Of a DNA stretch of 64,000 nt, positions 1 through 11,289 are shown piece by piece. Origin of the DNA: Blasia pusilla (lineage: Eukaryota; Marchantiophyta; Marchantiopsida; Blasiales); assembly GCA_050084515.1 (NCBI GenBank), contig CM114275.1, forward strand, positions 930,001 through 994,000. The letters run 5' to 3'. The notes below the pieces were generated by a model. That model ran no database searches. It saw only the letters and a program-made list of their open reading frames with translations, and had not been told where the DNA came from. The stretch's first letter is position 1; each line of letters begins with the position of its first letter. The position numbers and the translations under genes were made by a program.

Positions 1-2400
1 ATTGTCCTTCTGATAATTTATCGGAGATATCTTGATCTCTCCTCATGAGTTTATATGGATCTATAATGCATTTGAACCGGCTTAGCATAACCTTTCCAAC
101 ACCACCCTATTCGTCCTAAACGCATATCGAGTCTGGTTGTTATGACCCAAAACACAATGAAATCCCAAATACTAGTTAAGCTCAAATTATGGTTTCATCC
201 TCCTTGGCAACGGATTCTTCCTAGACTCGAATCCTCTCAAGTCTTGGCTCACCTTTGGTTCAAGTTTCTTGAGTCGCGACCATTAACACATGAAACGATC
301 AATCTTGCACGCATCTCACATCTTATGTCTCCTTTGAGAGACCTCTCCAACGCGCAACCATCTTATTGTGAGCCCACTAGTGGGCTCACAATCTAATGTT
401 TTACCTTGGCGCACATTTGGCTATGAGGATCATGAAAGATGATGTCATTTTGCACAAATATAGAAGTAGAATGATTACAAGGAGAGAAGATGGGGTGTGC
501 ATGAGGTGATGATGAACGACGAGGAGAGGTTAAGTAGGTTAGGAAAGCAGGAAGAGGAAGAGAGGGCAATACGAGTAGTAAATATAGGAGTTGGAAGCAA
601 GAGTTTAGATGAGATATGTGAGGATGAAAAAGTAGTAGAATTCGATAGTAAATGATGGAGATTATGATGAATAGGAAGAGATGAAGAGGGGAGTAGAAGG
701 GGATATGGAAATAATGTAGAGAGTGGAATGGATGTTTGAGTATCTAGAGAAACATGGGAGGATGTACGATGAGGAGGGGAACCAAGAGGAGAGGTTGTCG
801 TTGAATGAGGGCATGTAAAACCAAATAAGCAAATACTATTAGATGGATTATCCAACTCTATATCTATAGAACCAAAGGTAGACATGCCAATCAAGACAAT
901 ATAAGACATATGATTTGTAATTTTGTGAAAGTATCAGAACAATGATCAAGGTTTAGGGTATAAACAGAGTCGTATTTGTGGACATATTCATGTCCGTGGA
1001 TTCACGTCTATCATATAGAAGAACTTGTCCATATGGGCCCCATCTCCTTTTCTTTCTCATCCTTCATTCTTGCCTTCGTGATCCGCACTCTCGTTTCTTC
1101 CTCCTCCCACCTCCACTTCCTCCCCCCTTATTGGCTCGCTCGCCCTTGCCTTTCCTTCCACCATGAAAGTTTGGGCCCCAACTTTTGCAATCCATGCCGG
1201 TGGACATTGTCCAAAATTTTACTTCCATGTCTGCTTTTTCTACAACCATGATAACGATCATAATAAAAGTAGTGGAATCCATCCAAAAATTTAGATAGAG
1301 AGAATAAGATCAAGAAACGACGAATTATGATTGAAAGTCACTTTAAGAAAGATATGAAGCAATTAAAATGGAGAAGTGATCTACATGGTATTAAAAAACA
1401 TCACTTGAGAGTATGAATCTAGAATGTCCTTAAGGCGATAGCAAAAGTAGGAACAAGCGAAGTAGTAATGTAAAGTGTTGAAAGAGCAAGAAAAACATAT
1501 GAGAGGGATTGACCTAAAGCAAACCCGTACGCAGAAAAAGGGGCCTACGGAGAAGAAAGAGAAACTAGAAAACCCACTTATTAAGAAAAAAATGAGCTCG
1601 TTAAGACGGTCGAAATAAGACCAAATACACCAGAAATTGATACTTGAGGAGAAAGTTACGAAGGAAATTGGAAAAGGATATGAGGAGAAAGTGAAAGCCA
1701 CCCGCCGATGGGTGATATGAAGGATACCGTCATAATCTTGGGCTTGGCAAAAGATCAAGAAAAGCAAAAAGAATCCCTTGAATTGATCATAACCCATAAT
1801 CACAACATGAGAAGAGCGCAACGTGTGAAATTGCATTATGAATCTATGATCAAAGCCATAAGAGGAAATGGTCCAAAATCTCAAGAAATTTGGAAAAACC
1901 CCAACTCAAAAGAAAAAACTTCAAAATTCAAACTTGAATTAGATATAAAGCCAAAATAATTAGAAGCAAAATCCTAAACAATCCTCCATCACTTTATCCA
2001 CGAAAATCTTGTAATCAATCGTCCTTTGGAGCCTCAACCAAGACAAGACAAGTGCAAGAAACTTCGCTGTCTCGACACCACCTGCAAACGGGCAAGTGCA
2101 AAGCAGGGCACCCTTTCCCGTCCAGGTCTCATAAAGTCCGTATGGGCTCCCGGACTCTGCCGCCCATATGCTTCGTGGATTTTCCCACTCCGCTCCGCGG
2201 CGCTTTTCCGTAACGAAGAAGACGAAGTAAACTGTGCGCACCCGTCCATGTCACCTATTGCGCGTTCCATTTGGATGAGACGGTGGGCCAAGAGCAGGAA
2301 GCAGAGATCCGAACGTTTGAGCAAAGATTGGTCCGCGAGAGAGTACCAATGGATTTGCGTTCGGCTCACAGATCAGAAGCTCGTTCCTGCACCTTCACGC
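1..2400. other. AT-rich flank, no recognisable gene
   Basis: I see no gene I can support in the first 2 kb. Open frames here are low-complexity: a serine/leucine-rich frame on the minus strand near 475-909 and a lysine-rich frame near 1708-1959. Neither has recognisable domains. GC content rises after about 2000 as the psbW promoter is approached. Confidence 0.6.
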
Positions 2401-2680
2401 GGCCTCCTCCACACGCCCTGAGCCACGTGGCAGCCCACCGCCGCCTGATAGGCGGCCACAAGATTGCGTCCTATCTCCTCTTTTCTCCGCCCGCCCCCAC
2501 GCCACCCGCGGACGCCCGCGCCCGCGGCTCCTTCTGTCACATCGCTCACCTTCTTCAATCCCATCTCCGACTCTGCTCCGATCCGTAAGCATTCCTCCCG
2601 TTCTTGCGCATTCGTTCGATCCGCGTTTGATTGCTCCTGTAGTTCCTCGCTAGTCGCAGGTCGAGTAAGAAATTCTCGCA
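2401..2680 (+). promoter_or_regulatory. psbW promoter / 5' leader with G-box
   Basis: This GC-rich stretch lies directly upstream of the psbW start codon. It contains a perfect G-box core CCACGTGG at 2423-2430. In plants this is bound by bZIP, bHLH (PIF) and related factors and is common in light-responsive nuclear photosynthesis genes. The sequence from about 2580 to 2680 is pyrimidine-rich and resembles a transcribed leader. I did not find a convincing TATA box, and the transcription start is not determined. Confidence 0.55.
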
Positions 2681-3579
2681 ATGGCCGCCGTCGCTGCTTC
2701 TGCCTCCGTCGCCACCGCGGCCTGCCTCCTGCAGAAGTCGTCGGTCGCTTCTTCCTCCAGCCGCGTGGCTGCCAAGCCCGTCAATGGTATGTGAATGATC
2801 TTCTTCGCCTCGCCTCGCCTGTCCGTGCCCTGCTTTTCGTCGTTTTTAATGCGTGTCTAGTTGAGTGGGGGAATTGTGATTCGAGGGTCGGAGAAAAGGA
2901 ATGTGGGCCTCTGGGGCTAGGTTTTGTGTCAGCTGCTCGTTGACTGTATGCGGTGCTGCTCGAGATTGGAAAGGAAGGCGCATATTCGCATTTCTCTGAA
3001 CGGAGCCTTCGTCATCGAGTGTCTGACGGCGAGGAGCTCAGCTGGAAATTGAATTTGGGGCTCTGATCGGTGGGAGTCGAGTGGAAATCTACCTCTCAAG
3101 GTCTCGGTTCATCTGGCGGCTCAAGCTGGGACGCTTTGCCTGCAATCTGTAGGCTGTAGGATTAAGAGGGAAGTTTTAGGTATAAATTGCTACACCTCAC
3201 GGGAGGTACTGCGTATCGGTGTTGCGACTTGGCTATGCGCTTCATCTTCATGACCGCATCTGGCGATGTAATTGCAGGCCTCCCCGTTTTGAGGATGACA
3301 CGATTGGTCTGCTCTGCGGAGAAGAAGGAAGAGACTCAGAGCGCCAAGCTTGCAGCTGCTGGAGCATCATTCGCTGCATTCGCCGCTTCCAACCCTGGTG
3401 CTGCCCTTGCTCTTGTTGATGAGAGACTCTCCACTGAGGGAACCGGACTCCAGCTCGGCCTTAGCAACCCCCAGCTTGGATGGATCTTGATCGGAGTGAC
3501 CGCCCTTGTGTGGAGTGTGTACTTCGTGTACTCCTCCGGCTTGCCGGAGGGTGATGATGACTCAGGCCTCTCTCTATAG
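2681..3579 (+). CDS. psbW: Photosystem II reaction centre W protein, chloroplast precursor (2 exons)
   Basis: The exons are 2681-2786 and 3278-3579, with a 491-nt GT-AG intron (donor GTATGT, acceptor TTGCAG) splitting a glycine codon. The product is 135 residues. Residues 1-50 are rich in Ala, Ser and Val and lack acids, as in a stroma-targeting peptide. A second hydrophobic Ala-rich stretch (about 58-80) ending ALA is the thylakoid signal. The mature protein then starts near L81 with the family signature [12 protein letters not shown]. It is about 55 residues with one membrane span (about 102-121) and an acidic tail ending DDDSGLSL. PsbW is a nuclear-encoded low-mass photosystem II subunit that stabilises PSII dimers and supercomplexes. 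The length and C-terminus fit the family closely, and I see no damage. The start is the first ATG of the GC-rich exon and gives the expected leader. Confidence 0.95.
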
Positions 3580-4088
3580 GAAAGCGAGTTGCGGCGACAT
3601 GAATCCCTCGTTTGGGATGGTGGAGCTTTCTTTCAATGAGAAATCATTTACTATCTCTGATGTAAAGTAGGTAGCATTAGTTTCTGTTGTACACTGGTGC
3701 TGTGTATCTGTGATTAATTCGGTGACATTCCTCATCTTGTAAAACTTTTGCGGTCAGGTATGGAGTGATGAAATTCATGTGAACTACCTTGAACCGATAA
3801 TCCAATAGCACGGCTGGATTGGATTCTCTTAATGTATGCATAGGCTTGGTTTCGATTTCACCGAATTCTGAACATTAGAATTGACCGCTCAGTTAAAGTC
3901 TTATTTCTAAGCTTCCGTGCGCAAGGTTTGGGCGTATGCCAAGACTGCAGATTCCACAATGTGTCTCCATCAAAGTGTCCCGCAATTTATCCGGACAGGA
4001 ACGTTCTAAACCCGGGAATTTTTCCTCGGACAAGGGCGGTGGAAAGAGTACACTTATCCCACGGAAAGGTGCCACGTCCAAAGTCCTA
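3580..4088 (+). other. psbW 3' flank
   Basis: This is the probable 3' untranslated region and downstream flank of psbW. It turns AT-rich after the stop codon and has no further open frame of interest. No canonical AATAAA signal is obvious close to the stop, as is common in plants. Confidence 0.5.
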
Positions 4089-4128
4089 ATCATTTTAATT
4101 CAACCGCAAGCGGTTGAATTAAAATGAT
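4089..4128. repeat. Perfect 19-bp inverted repeat (hairpin)
   Basis: Arms 4089-4107 and 4110-4128 are perfectly complementary across a 2-nt AA loop. The core reads CAACCGC-AA-GCGGTTG. It sits just before a cluster of 21-bp direct repeats. It may be a small palindromic transposon end or a hairpin left by an excised element. Confidence 0.85.
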
Positions 4129-4144
4129 ATTCAATAATTTTAAT

Positions 4145-4239
4145 GATCATGACCCTGTCCCATGAATAATATTATTAGGATCATGACCCTGTCCCATGAG
4201 ATAAGTAATATTGACTAGGATCATGACCCTGTCCCATGA
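4145..4239. repeat. Three direct copies of a 21-bp repeat
   Basis: Three identical copies of a 21-mer (core CATGACCCTGTCCCATGA) lie at 4145-4165, 4179-4199 and 4219-4239. They are separated by AT-rich spacers of 13 and 19 nt that themselves share AGTAATATT-like sequence. Each unit contains CATG near both ends. No function is recognised. Confidence 0.85.
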
Positions 4240-6560
4240 GAGACCGTCTTTGCGTGTTTGTCTCAGACTCTTTGTAATTATGCGTTTTGATCCTTTTACT
4301 GTCAGATAAGTAATATTAGTGTAATCCTGTAACACCGACTATTCACGCTACTAGGTGTGTTTTTCATGCTACTCGATCCCATTCATTCCGTTTCTTTGCC
4401 ACTTGTAAAGCTTACTGAGGCGGCTGTGGTGGGGGCACTCTAGATACACAAGTGGAGGGCACGCCTTCCCTTTTCTCCTACTCTTACATGATATCTTTGA
4501 ATTCCAACAATAACGCAATGCGGCGTGGAAGTAGTTTGGATAGTGTCTCATTGGTCACGAAATGTTATAATGGTTTCTAACAAAGTTGACCATTCTAGTT
4601 GAGAAGTTCCTTGCGTGGCCTCAATCCAATCATCTTTGCCTTTCAAAGTTTGTGTGCTATCACTTTCCCACACTTTCCACCATATCTTACAAGGGAATCC
4701 ATTTAATTTTTGTAAAGCAACTCCCCTCAACATAGATGGACCCGGAAATCTTCCCCGTGCTTGGATTTAAAATGTAAGGTTCTAACAATATTTTTAGGGC
4801 TCATACTCTCGTTGATTTGAAGAAGGTAATCACTCCATTTTGTCTAGTGGGGTGGTGTTCTAATTTGCACATATAGGTACCCCTACTACTATTTCCAACA
4901 GTTTAAGAACGTGTGGGAAGAGTGCATACTAAAGAAGTGGTCATAAGTACAACTTTAAGAGAGAATAACCTTTAGAATTGAAAAGACATTTTTCTGGAAA
5001 AAAATGTTTCCAACTATTGATTGCGATGAAGGTTTGACACTAATGAGGCTTAGTTCACGCATGCTACTCCGCATGAAATATTCATATTGGACAATTCACC
5101 TTCTGCATACGATTCTCATTGAGAAGGGACCTCACTATTTGGATTGGCAAATTCAACGAAGAACCCCAAAACCCCAAAAGTGTGCAAGTATCCATGGTGG
5201 AAATGCCCCATTCAGAAGGATGATGGGCAGCTTAAAACGTCCCTCTAGAGTCGAGCCAATGAAGTTTTAACAGTAGGAACGACCTAGTGTCGAGTCCGTC
5301 GAACTCAACGGCAAATTTTGTCTCATGGGCTATCCCATCCATATCCCAGCTATGTTTCCTCCAACGCAAATTCACGTGGGGAAAGAAAACGAAAGTTGCA
5401 CCTCCCCTATCCGTGTGAGAGAAACTGCTGCCAGCTCATCCACAGCGACGTACACAAAAATGCTGCCAGCTCATCCGGAGTGATTCAGCGCGGTTGCGCG
5501 ATTCACCCAGTTCACGCTTTCCCAGCTACAGCGCGGCTGGTCGCGAAGGCAGTGTGCTCCGTCTGCCTCCGGTCGCCTTCAAAGTACCAGGCGAAGAAAG
5601 TATCACTGTTTACGGTCGTAAGGGATGCCACAACTTAAAGAAGTAGCTGGTGCAACCCGTATAATTTTGAATTACCCATCTTAAGTGGATTCGAGCATCC
5701 TATCGGATTAGACAACGTGGACATGTGTCATATCTCAAGACGCACTCTCGAATAATAGATGTGAGAGATGTTTTTTACTTTTAGAAGCAACAATACAATA
5801 TAGGAACATAGTCTTGAAGGTCGCGTTCTCGACAAGTACAGGTAAACCCCAAACTTTTCGTTGGCGAATGGAGGTCGTTCTCGCAAACACGAATTCGAAT
5901 TTGAAAGTTGTTTCTCCTTCACTGAAACAGGAATTCCATTGGCAACAACAGCAATATACATTTGAATTCCGGTACTGAACACGGCGTGATGACCACTGTC
6001 TACCCCAGCAGCAGCACATGGGACGACGGCACGAGGTTCGTGATGCTAAATCATCGCTATAATCACTCTTTACGGTTGCGCTACGAACGCCGCCATTTAC
6101 ACCGGGGGACAAGATAATTTAGCATACGGGAACGAGGACAGTGAGGCAGTGCGGTCCGCTTCGGCAAATTCCACTCCTTCTTTGCGGTTTCTAGCTTGCG
6201 CCTGCGTTTCGTAACGTCCATCTCCGGCTCCAGGACCCGGAATCCGATCGGCTCCAGTTCAGAATCGATTTCAGATCGAACCTAGCGACGAGGTCTACGA
6301 TGGAAGCCTTCTCATTCAAGAGCTACGGAACCCGGATCGAGACGTCCGTGATTACTGGGGATCCATTACAAAACGCTCTGTAAGCTATTGACATGTCTGT
6401 AGTTACTCTGCCACTCCTGTACTACGAGCCGATTGCAATTCGTCGTAGATGGACGGCGGCATGTTACACATTCATAGGAGGTGATCTTCGCTCGACGATC
6501 CAGTTTGGGGCCTGGAATTCTTTCTTCGCAGGATGAGCGTAGGAGTCGGGGAAGGAAGGG
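4240..6560. other. Intergenic, no recognised gene
   Basis: No supported gene is seen here. A minus-strand open frame near 4548-4733, continuing after a stop to about 4369, contains tryptophan-rich sequence (KIWWKVWESD) and could be a decayed transposon fragment, but I do not recognise it. GC content rises from about 6130. A perfect splice donor for the minus-strand gene to the right points into this interval, yet I could not find its next exon. Confidence 0.45.
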
Positions 6561-6562
6561 AG

Positions 6563-7363
6563 TTATGAGCTTACCATCTCGCCGCTGGGGGACCTATTGA
6601 TGGCGTGGTTGCTCTTCCCGTGGGCAACTGCAGTGATCTCGGAGGAGCCGGAGAAACGGGAAGGGGAAGGAGAGGGTCTGGATCTCAAGACGCTCTGCAC
6701 CGTCTCCGGATGAACAGCTGCTTTTGACGAGCCGCCGTCCAGCTCCCGAACTGTGTGGATTGTCGAGAAGGAAAGAGAGGTTTCCAGAGTCCGCACCTCT
6801 TTGCTGAAGGGCTTCGATTTGATCAGCTCGAGAGGATCCACAGCCAATTCTTCCACCGGCGGACGAGTAGAGCGAGCTCGTACTTCGGGCTCCTCGTCCA
6901 CCCCGTCCATCAGGTCCGACATATCGATCGTCTCTGGCTCGCGGACCACCTCCGGCTTTGGATAGGGAGAAGCCAGAGGTTTCGGCTTCGACGACGCGTG
7001 ATCCGTCGTCGGTTTCATCTTGGACAGGATCTGGTCCACTTCGGACCACGGCTTGGGCACCATTATCGCCGGCACGTCGAGGTTCTTCAATCTCTCGTAC
7101 ATTTCATGAGCCGGATCAGATTTCGACGCCGCGCGGTTCTTCGCTTCAGCAAGGCGTACCGCACCCTCACCTGGGTCCTTGTCCAAGTCCATTATCTCCT
7201 TGGGGAGCTCCACCACGAATTGGCCGAAGCTCGTGGAGGATAATGCCACCACGTGCTCCTTCTTAGTGTACAATGCCGCCAAGTCGGTAGATTTCCTCCT
7301 GGAGCTCTTCTTCTTCTTCCCAATCGACCCGTCCTTGTTCTTCTTTCCCATAGAGTTCCCCAT
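6563..7363 (-). CDS. Plant glutaredoxin-family-like N-terminal exon (At5g39865-type), glutaredoxin domain not found
   Basis: The open frame runs from the ATG at 7363 for 266 codons. It begins MGNSMGKK, a plausible N-myristoylation site followed by a strongly basic stretch (K/R at 7-24) suited to membrane anchoring. Residues 37-47 read HVVALSSTSFG and 143-154 read PETIDMSDLMDG. Both match the conserved N-terminal boxes of the plant family that carries a C-terminal glutaredoxin domain (At5g39865/At3g28850 type). That domain, expected to bind glutathione, is absent from this frame. An excellent donor, GAGATG|GTAAGC, ends a possible exon at 6575, after which the frame stops within three codons. 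Either more exons lie downstream in a form I could not recognise, or the gene is truncated. The tail (about 225-255) is Ser/Pro rich. The opposite-strand open frames are shadows. Confidence 0.6.
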   Translation of the reverse strand: MGNSMGKKNKDGSIGKKKKSSRRKSTDLAALYTKKEHVVALSSTSFGQFVVELPKEIMDLDKDPGEGAVRLAEAKNRAASKSDPAHEMYERLKNLDVPAIMVPKPWSEVDQILSKMKPTTDHASSKPKPLASPYPKPEVVREPETIDMSDLMDGVDEEPEVRARSTRPPVEELAVDPLELIKSKPFSKEVRTLETSLSFSTIHTVRELDGGSSKAAVHPETVQSVLRSRPSPSPSRFSGSSEITAVAHGKSNHAINRSPSGEMVSS

Positions 7364-8500
7364 CGGAGAGATCAGACGGCGAAGTTCCTCTACTCTACTG
7401 TCAACGACTTGTTCGCGCTGGCTCACCGCAGCAGCCTCAAGTTTGAATCATAACGATTCCAGCACAGCCCTGCGCCCGAAATTTCACTACTGGCTTCGAT
7501 CGACTCTCGGCGATTCAAGGTTTCACCACAAGGTCGATATTGCTGCTTCAGACTACTGGAGGTTTCGTTGAATCCTCGGGGGAGCAGGGAAAGCGAATAA
7601 GATGGGAACGAATTCTGGCGACCTCAGACGCGAGCGAGCACTCCTAAGCCGCGCAACGAAGGCCTCTATCTACCTGTACGACATAGAACCCGAACGCCGA
7701 AGAAACCTCTGAAGCTCAAACTTTGAGAATGGGAGCACCCTGAAACCACAAACTTCCGAGAACTTCAGAGGAGGGATTTTTGGGTTTCTATCCCACAATT
7801 TCCAGCACAGTTTGAAATCTCGAGACTATGTACATTTCTGTGCAATCCGTTAACAAAAGAGGCGATTGCGACCGTGAAGGGAGTGCCCTCGCGAAAAATA
7901 TCAAGAATTGGACAGTCACACTGACAGAGACCGATCTTTAGTGACTCCACCCGCAAGTCCCAAGAACAACACACGCAAAGAAGCCGTTCGCGCCGCTCAG
8001 CAGCAGTCGGAGCAGAGCGGAGCCATCTTCATCTGCCGAGTCCAGACCAGCAGCGACATGATCATGAGTCAACACGCGAATGCCGGGGCCGTTTCAACTG
8101 TGGTCAGGAGGAACCGAGGATCCGGCTGCGGCTGGTTAAGCAACACTCATCCACATCTTCCGAATCCTTTGGTTTTCCGTAAAGGATTCGTCCGCGAGTA
8201 AATAATATTGAAAAGATTGGTGCTCCATAGCAACTGCGCGTAAATGAGTAGGAAGGAGTGGTCCGTCGAACATCCCAATCTCTCGTCTGCGTGGCTTTCG
8301 CGGTGGGGCCGAGAGTATGTGGACTTCACAGACACAAACCGAACAGCTTCGGTCGCCGCCACAGAATGTGGACGATCCGACTCACAGCACTCCAGTGATC
8401 GACCCACTGACTGACTGCACTTGATCGCTCACTTGCACTGGCACTCTCTAATTGATAGGAGTCGCTTCCAACCTAACTCTTAGCGAGGCCCCACATTTAA
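7364..8500 (-). promoter_or_regulatory. Upstream region of the glutaredoxin-like gene
   Basis: This is a GC-rich island of about 1.1 kb upstream of the minus-strand gene and probably contains its leader and promoter. The reading frame stays open for 21 codons above the chosen ATG but contains no further ATG. I see no clear TATA box and no other gene. The sequence becomes AT-rich beyond about 8500. Confidence 0.4.
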
Positions 8501-8978
8501 CCTGTGGTTAAACCTGGTTTTTTTTAAACCTGAGTTCTTCACCGAGTGCCTACCGGGACAAAAAGAAAAGAATTTCACGACTCTCGAAATGAGCCATTTT
8601 TCTTTTATTCGAGTTTGATTGGTTAATGGACACCCCACCCTAAAAGCAATTATTTCAAATTCTTTTTTCTTGTTGCTTATAGTATGAAATTTTTTTGAGT
8701 GTCAATCAAACAAGTGTATGAAAATCAAGATGGTGTCCTCCTATAATAATACAGATTGGTGAAAATTAGGAACAAAGATGGACGTGTGCAACATTTTTTT
8801 GGTCAGATAGAATGGAATATTTGGTGATGGAAGAGAATTCAATCAAATATCTCAAGTCAAATATTTCTTATCGCACATGTTGTTATGTCTTTCAACATCA
8901 AAATGTCCAATCATAAATGCAAAGCTAAATCTTGATAAATAGACCCATACATTTCAATCATGAAATTTATAAAATTTG

Positions 8979-9101
8979 GGGAGGCCATGGATTTTTAACC
9001 CTTTCAACCACTTATTGACTCTCCAATCCATTGATAGTATATGTGAGGAGGCAATGGATTTGTATAACCCATTTAACCTCTTCTTGTCTCTCCAATCCAT
9101 T
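8979..9101. repeat. Two diverged tandem copies of a ~70-bp unit
   Basis: Two adjacent stretches share the pattern GGAGGC(C/A)ATGGATTT followed by TAACCC, AACC, a CTT-containing segment and CTCTCCAATCCATTG. The first starts at about 8979 and the second at about 9048. They lie directly before the hairpin pair at 9115-9212. Confidence 0.6.
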
Positions 9102-9114
9102 GAAATTGACCAAC

Positions 9115-9212
9115 TTTAAATAGTGCTATACGCAATTCTCACAAAAGTATGTGAGAATTGCGCATAGCACCATTTAAAAGTATGTGTGAAGGTCTCCTTC
9201 GCACATACTTTT
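9115..9212. repeat. Two adjacent hairpins sharing an AAAAGTATGTG motif
   Basis: Hairpin 1 has 28-nt arms (9115-9142 and 9151-9178, two mismatches) around an 8-nt loop. Hairpin 2 has 17-nt arms (9176-9192 and 9196-9212, one mismatch) around a TCT loop. The loop of hairpin 1 (AAAAGTAT) matches the start of the left arm of hairpin 2, so they probably arose by local duplication and inversion. The flanks (8500-9114 and 9213-10000) are AT-rich with no gene seen. Confidence 0.85.
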
Positions 9213-10014
9213 AGGAATGACCACTCGGTTTTTCTACAAATGAGTAAGGATGAAAATTCTAATTTATTCATCCCAACATTACTCGATGCCTAAACAAGAA
9301 ATTGTAAAATACCACATTTTATTAGTATTCCAAAATCAATGATTGATACTTCCTGTGAAGAGAATATTTAAGAAAAATTTACATTACACTTTAATATCAA
9401 AAGACACCACCAAGTTCATATTGTACCATATACAAAGTGGATGCTTTATGTCAAAAAATTCATGGCTAAGTTGTTCTATTTCTATTGTATCATAAAATTA
9501 CATATCTCTTTCATTTTTTAAGACTTTCTTTTTCCTTCTTGAATGTGAAAAAAGAAATCAAAGATGAACATTCCAATGAAGAAAAAAACTCAATGCATGA
9601 CTACTCGCTAGAATAGGACAAAAATTTCCGAGGGATTTTTCATTCCATTAAGTAGTTCCTTGAAGTTTAAAGGAAATAAACATTCATTCGTGGCGATGAA
9701 AACATCAATAAGAGCACGTCTTGCTCTACCATGTGTAGATCTCTCTATCCCACGATATCCATATAACATCTCCAACTCCTTCACTCCCCGATTCCTTAAC
9801 CCTACCATTTTTGAAGGAATGAATGAGGGATTAAGGATCTTAAAGGCACCAATAATATCATTATCCTTAAAACTTTTTTTCTTGGGAAGATCTTGAGGAG
9901 GCAGTCTTCTTCAAAAGGAACTTTGTAGATGCATTGTGCATAGAGATATCTCTATCCATTTGAATGGAATGAAAAAAAGGACCTTTGATTTCAAAGTGTA
10001 GCCGTTTCATGTAT

Positions 10015-11260
10015 CTATCTAAGACCATAATCAAGGAGTAAGTGAAACCCAAGTGCTACGGAAAGAAGTTCAACATTCATATAAGCACACTGATATGAAT
10101 GAACATGATTGTATGTAATATGGGGAATATCTATTGAGACTAAAGAAGCTATATGCAAAATATCTACAAACCAGAATTGAAACGTTTTGCATAACTTAGA
10201 CATAGCATGCAAGATATTTAATTTAGCTAAGAAATACAAGAAAAAACATCTTGAACTATTTCAACGTCTTGAATAGAGAAGATGCCATATCATCATCATC
10301 TCGAGGATCCACACCTTGAAAAACAAGTGATATCTGGTTGTGTGCTAATCCATCTCATTTTATATTATTTTTTCATACAGTTATTGATGTCATTCAATTC
10401 TATTTACAAAGAAAATTTTCTTTTATCTTTGAACTATCATTAAAGTAGAAGGCAATGGAATTCAACAAGTGGTCAACTTCATCACTAATGGCCTTGCAAG
10501 AAGGACTCTTGGTTGCACAAAGGATTTACAAATTGGTTTGATGCGCGACAAAATGAACAATATTCATGGAAGGATTAACATTCCTTTTCAATTGAGTTGC
10601 AGCCTTGTTCCATTTTCCAATCATATTTCTAGCACCATTTGAGACAAACCCTAATAACCTATTGAATCTAAGCCCCTCCCTTTAGGTAAGAACATAACAC
10701 AATTAGATAAGAGCCTCAACATTCTTATTATCAATCTAGCGAAGGACATCCTCACCAAGCCTTCCCTTAAGTAAGCCACAAATATGGCTAACTAACGTGT
10801 TGTCAAAATATCAATGGACTCATGTATCATGAGTCCAAAGAACATGCTAGGCTTTACTTTATAGCTACCTTGCTATTGTCTCCTTGTATAATGAGGTACT
10901 AATATCGAGACAAATACATATGTGATTATATTAGTGCATGCCTTCCCATTTTGAGAAAGACAGTTTGTAAAGTTGGTCAAGACATACATAAGAAATTTAC
11001 AAAGATATAAAAAACTCTCGAAAGCAACACAAAAAATATTTAACAATAATCCATTGCATGTTTGATTATTGATGCAATGGCTTTCTCCATTGTCTTCTTA
11101 TCCATACTTTGAGCCCAAGGATAACTTAAAATGTTCTTTGGACTTGTCGTGGTGCATGAAAGCTAATTTTCTTTATTTATAGCTTTCGAGATTGCAAATA
11201 TTGATTCCCCCTTGGACTTTTGGCATACTTTGCAAAATACTAGGGCTTGTTGCTATTTCT
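10015..11260 (-). pseudogene. Decayed hAT-like transposase (TTF-type/ZNF862-like family)
   Basis: Translating the minus strand in broken frames gives a recognisable order of motifs. First comes FESFLYLCKFLMYVLTN near 11.0 kb, then PSMFFGLMIHESIDI followed by LAIFVAYLREGLVR (about 10.73-10.88 kb). Next is LSNCVMFLP, then a run resembling the HTTRW block near 10.3 kb, and finally LAKLNILHAMSKLCKTFQ (about 10.19-10.24 kb). This is the order seen in hAT-like transposase relatives that have an N-terminal TTF zinc finger. FFGLMIHESIDI corresponds to the first catalytic-Asp block (FGLMIDESTD), where the Asp has become His. Many stops and frameshifts rule out activity. I did not find terminal inverted repeats or target duplications. 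Confidence 0.55.
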
Positions 11261-11289
11261 TGGGTTGCATTTGGTTTCATATTGAAACT

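Noticed and set aside
475-909. 144-codon minus-strand Ser/Leu-rich open frame
   Set aside because: Low-complexity translation of a purine-rich strand with no domain and no promoter-like GC rise.
2681-3579. Recent chloroplast DNA insertion as source of psbW
   Set aside because: psbW is normally nuclear in plants; here it has a spliceosomal intron and a bipartite transit peptide.
6594-7266. Long open frames on both strands overlapping the glutaredoxin-like exon
   Set aside because: They are out-of-frame or opposite-strand shadows of the 7363-6563 frame, which alone carries conserved family motifs.
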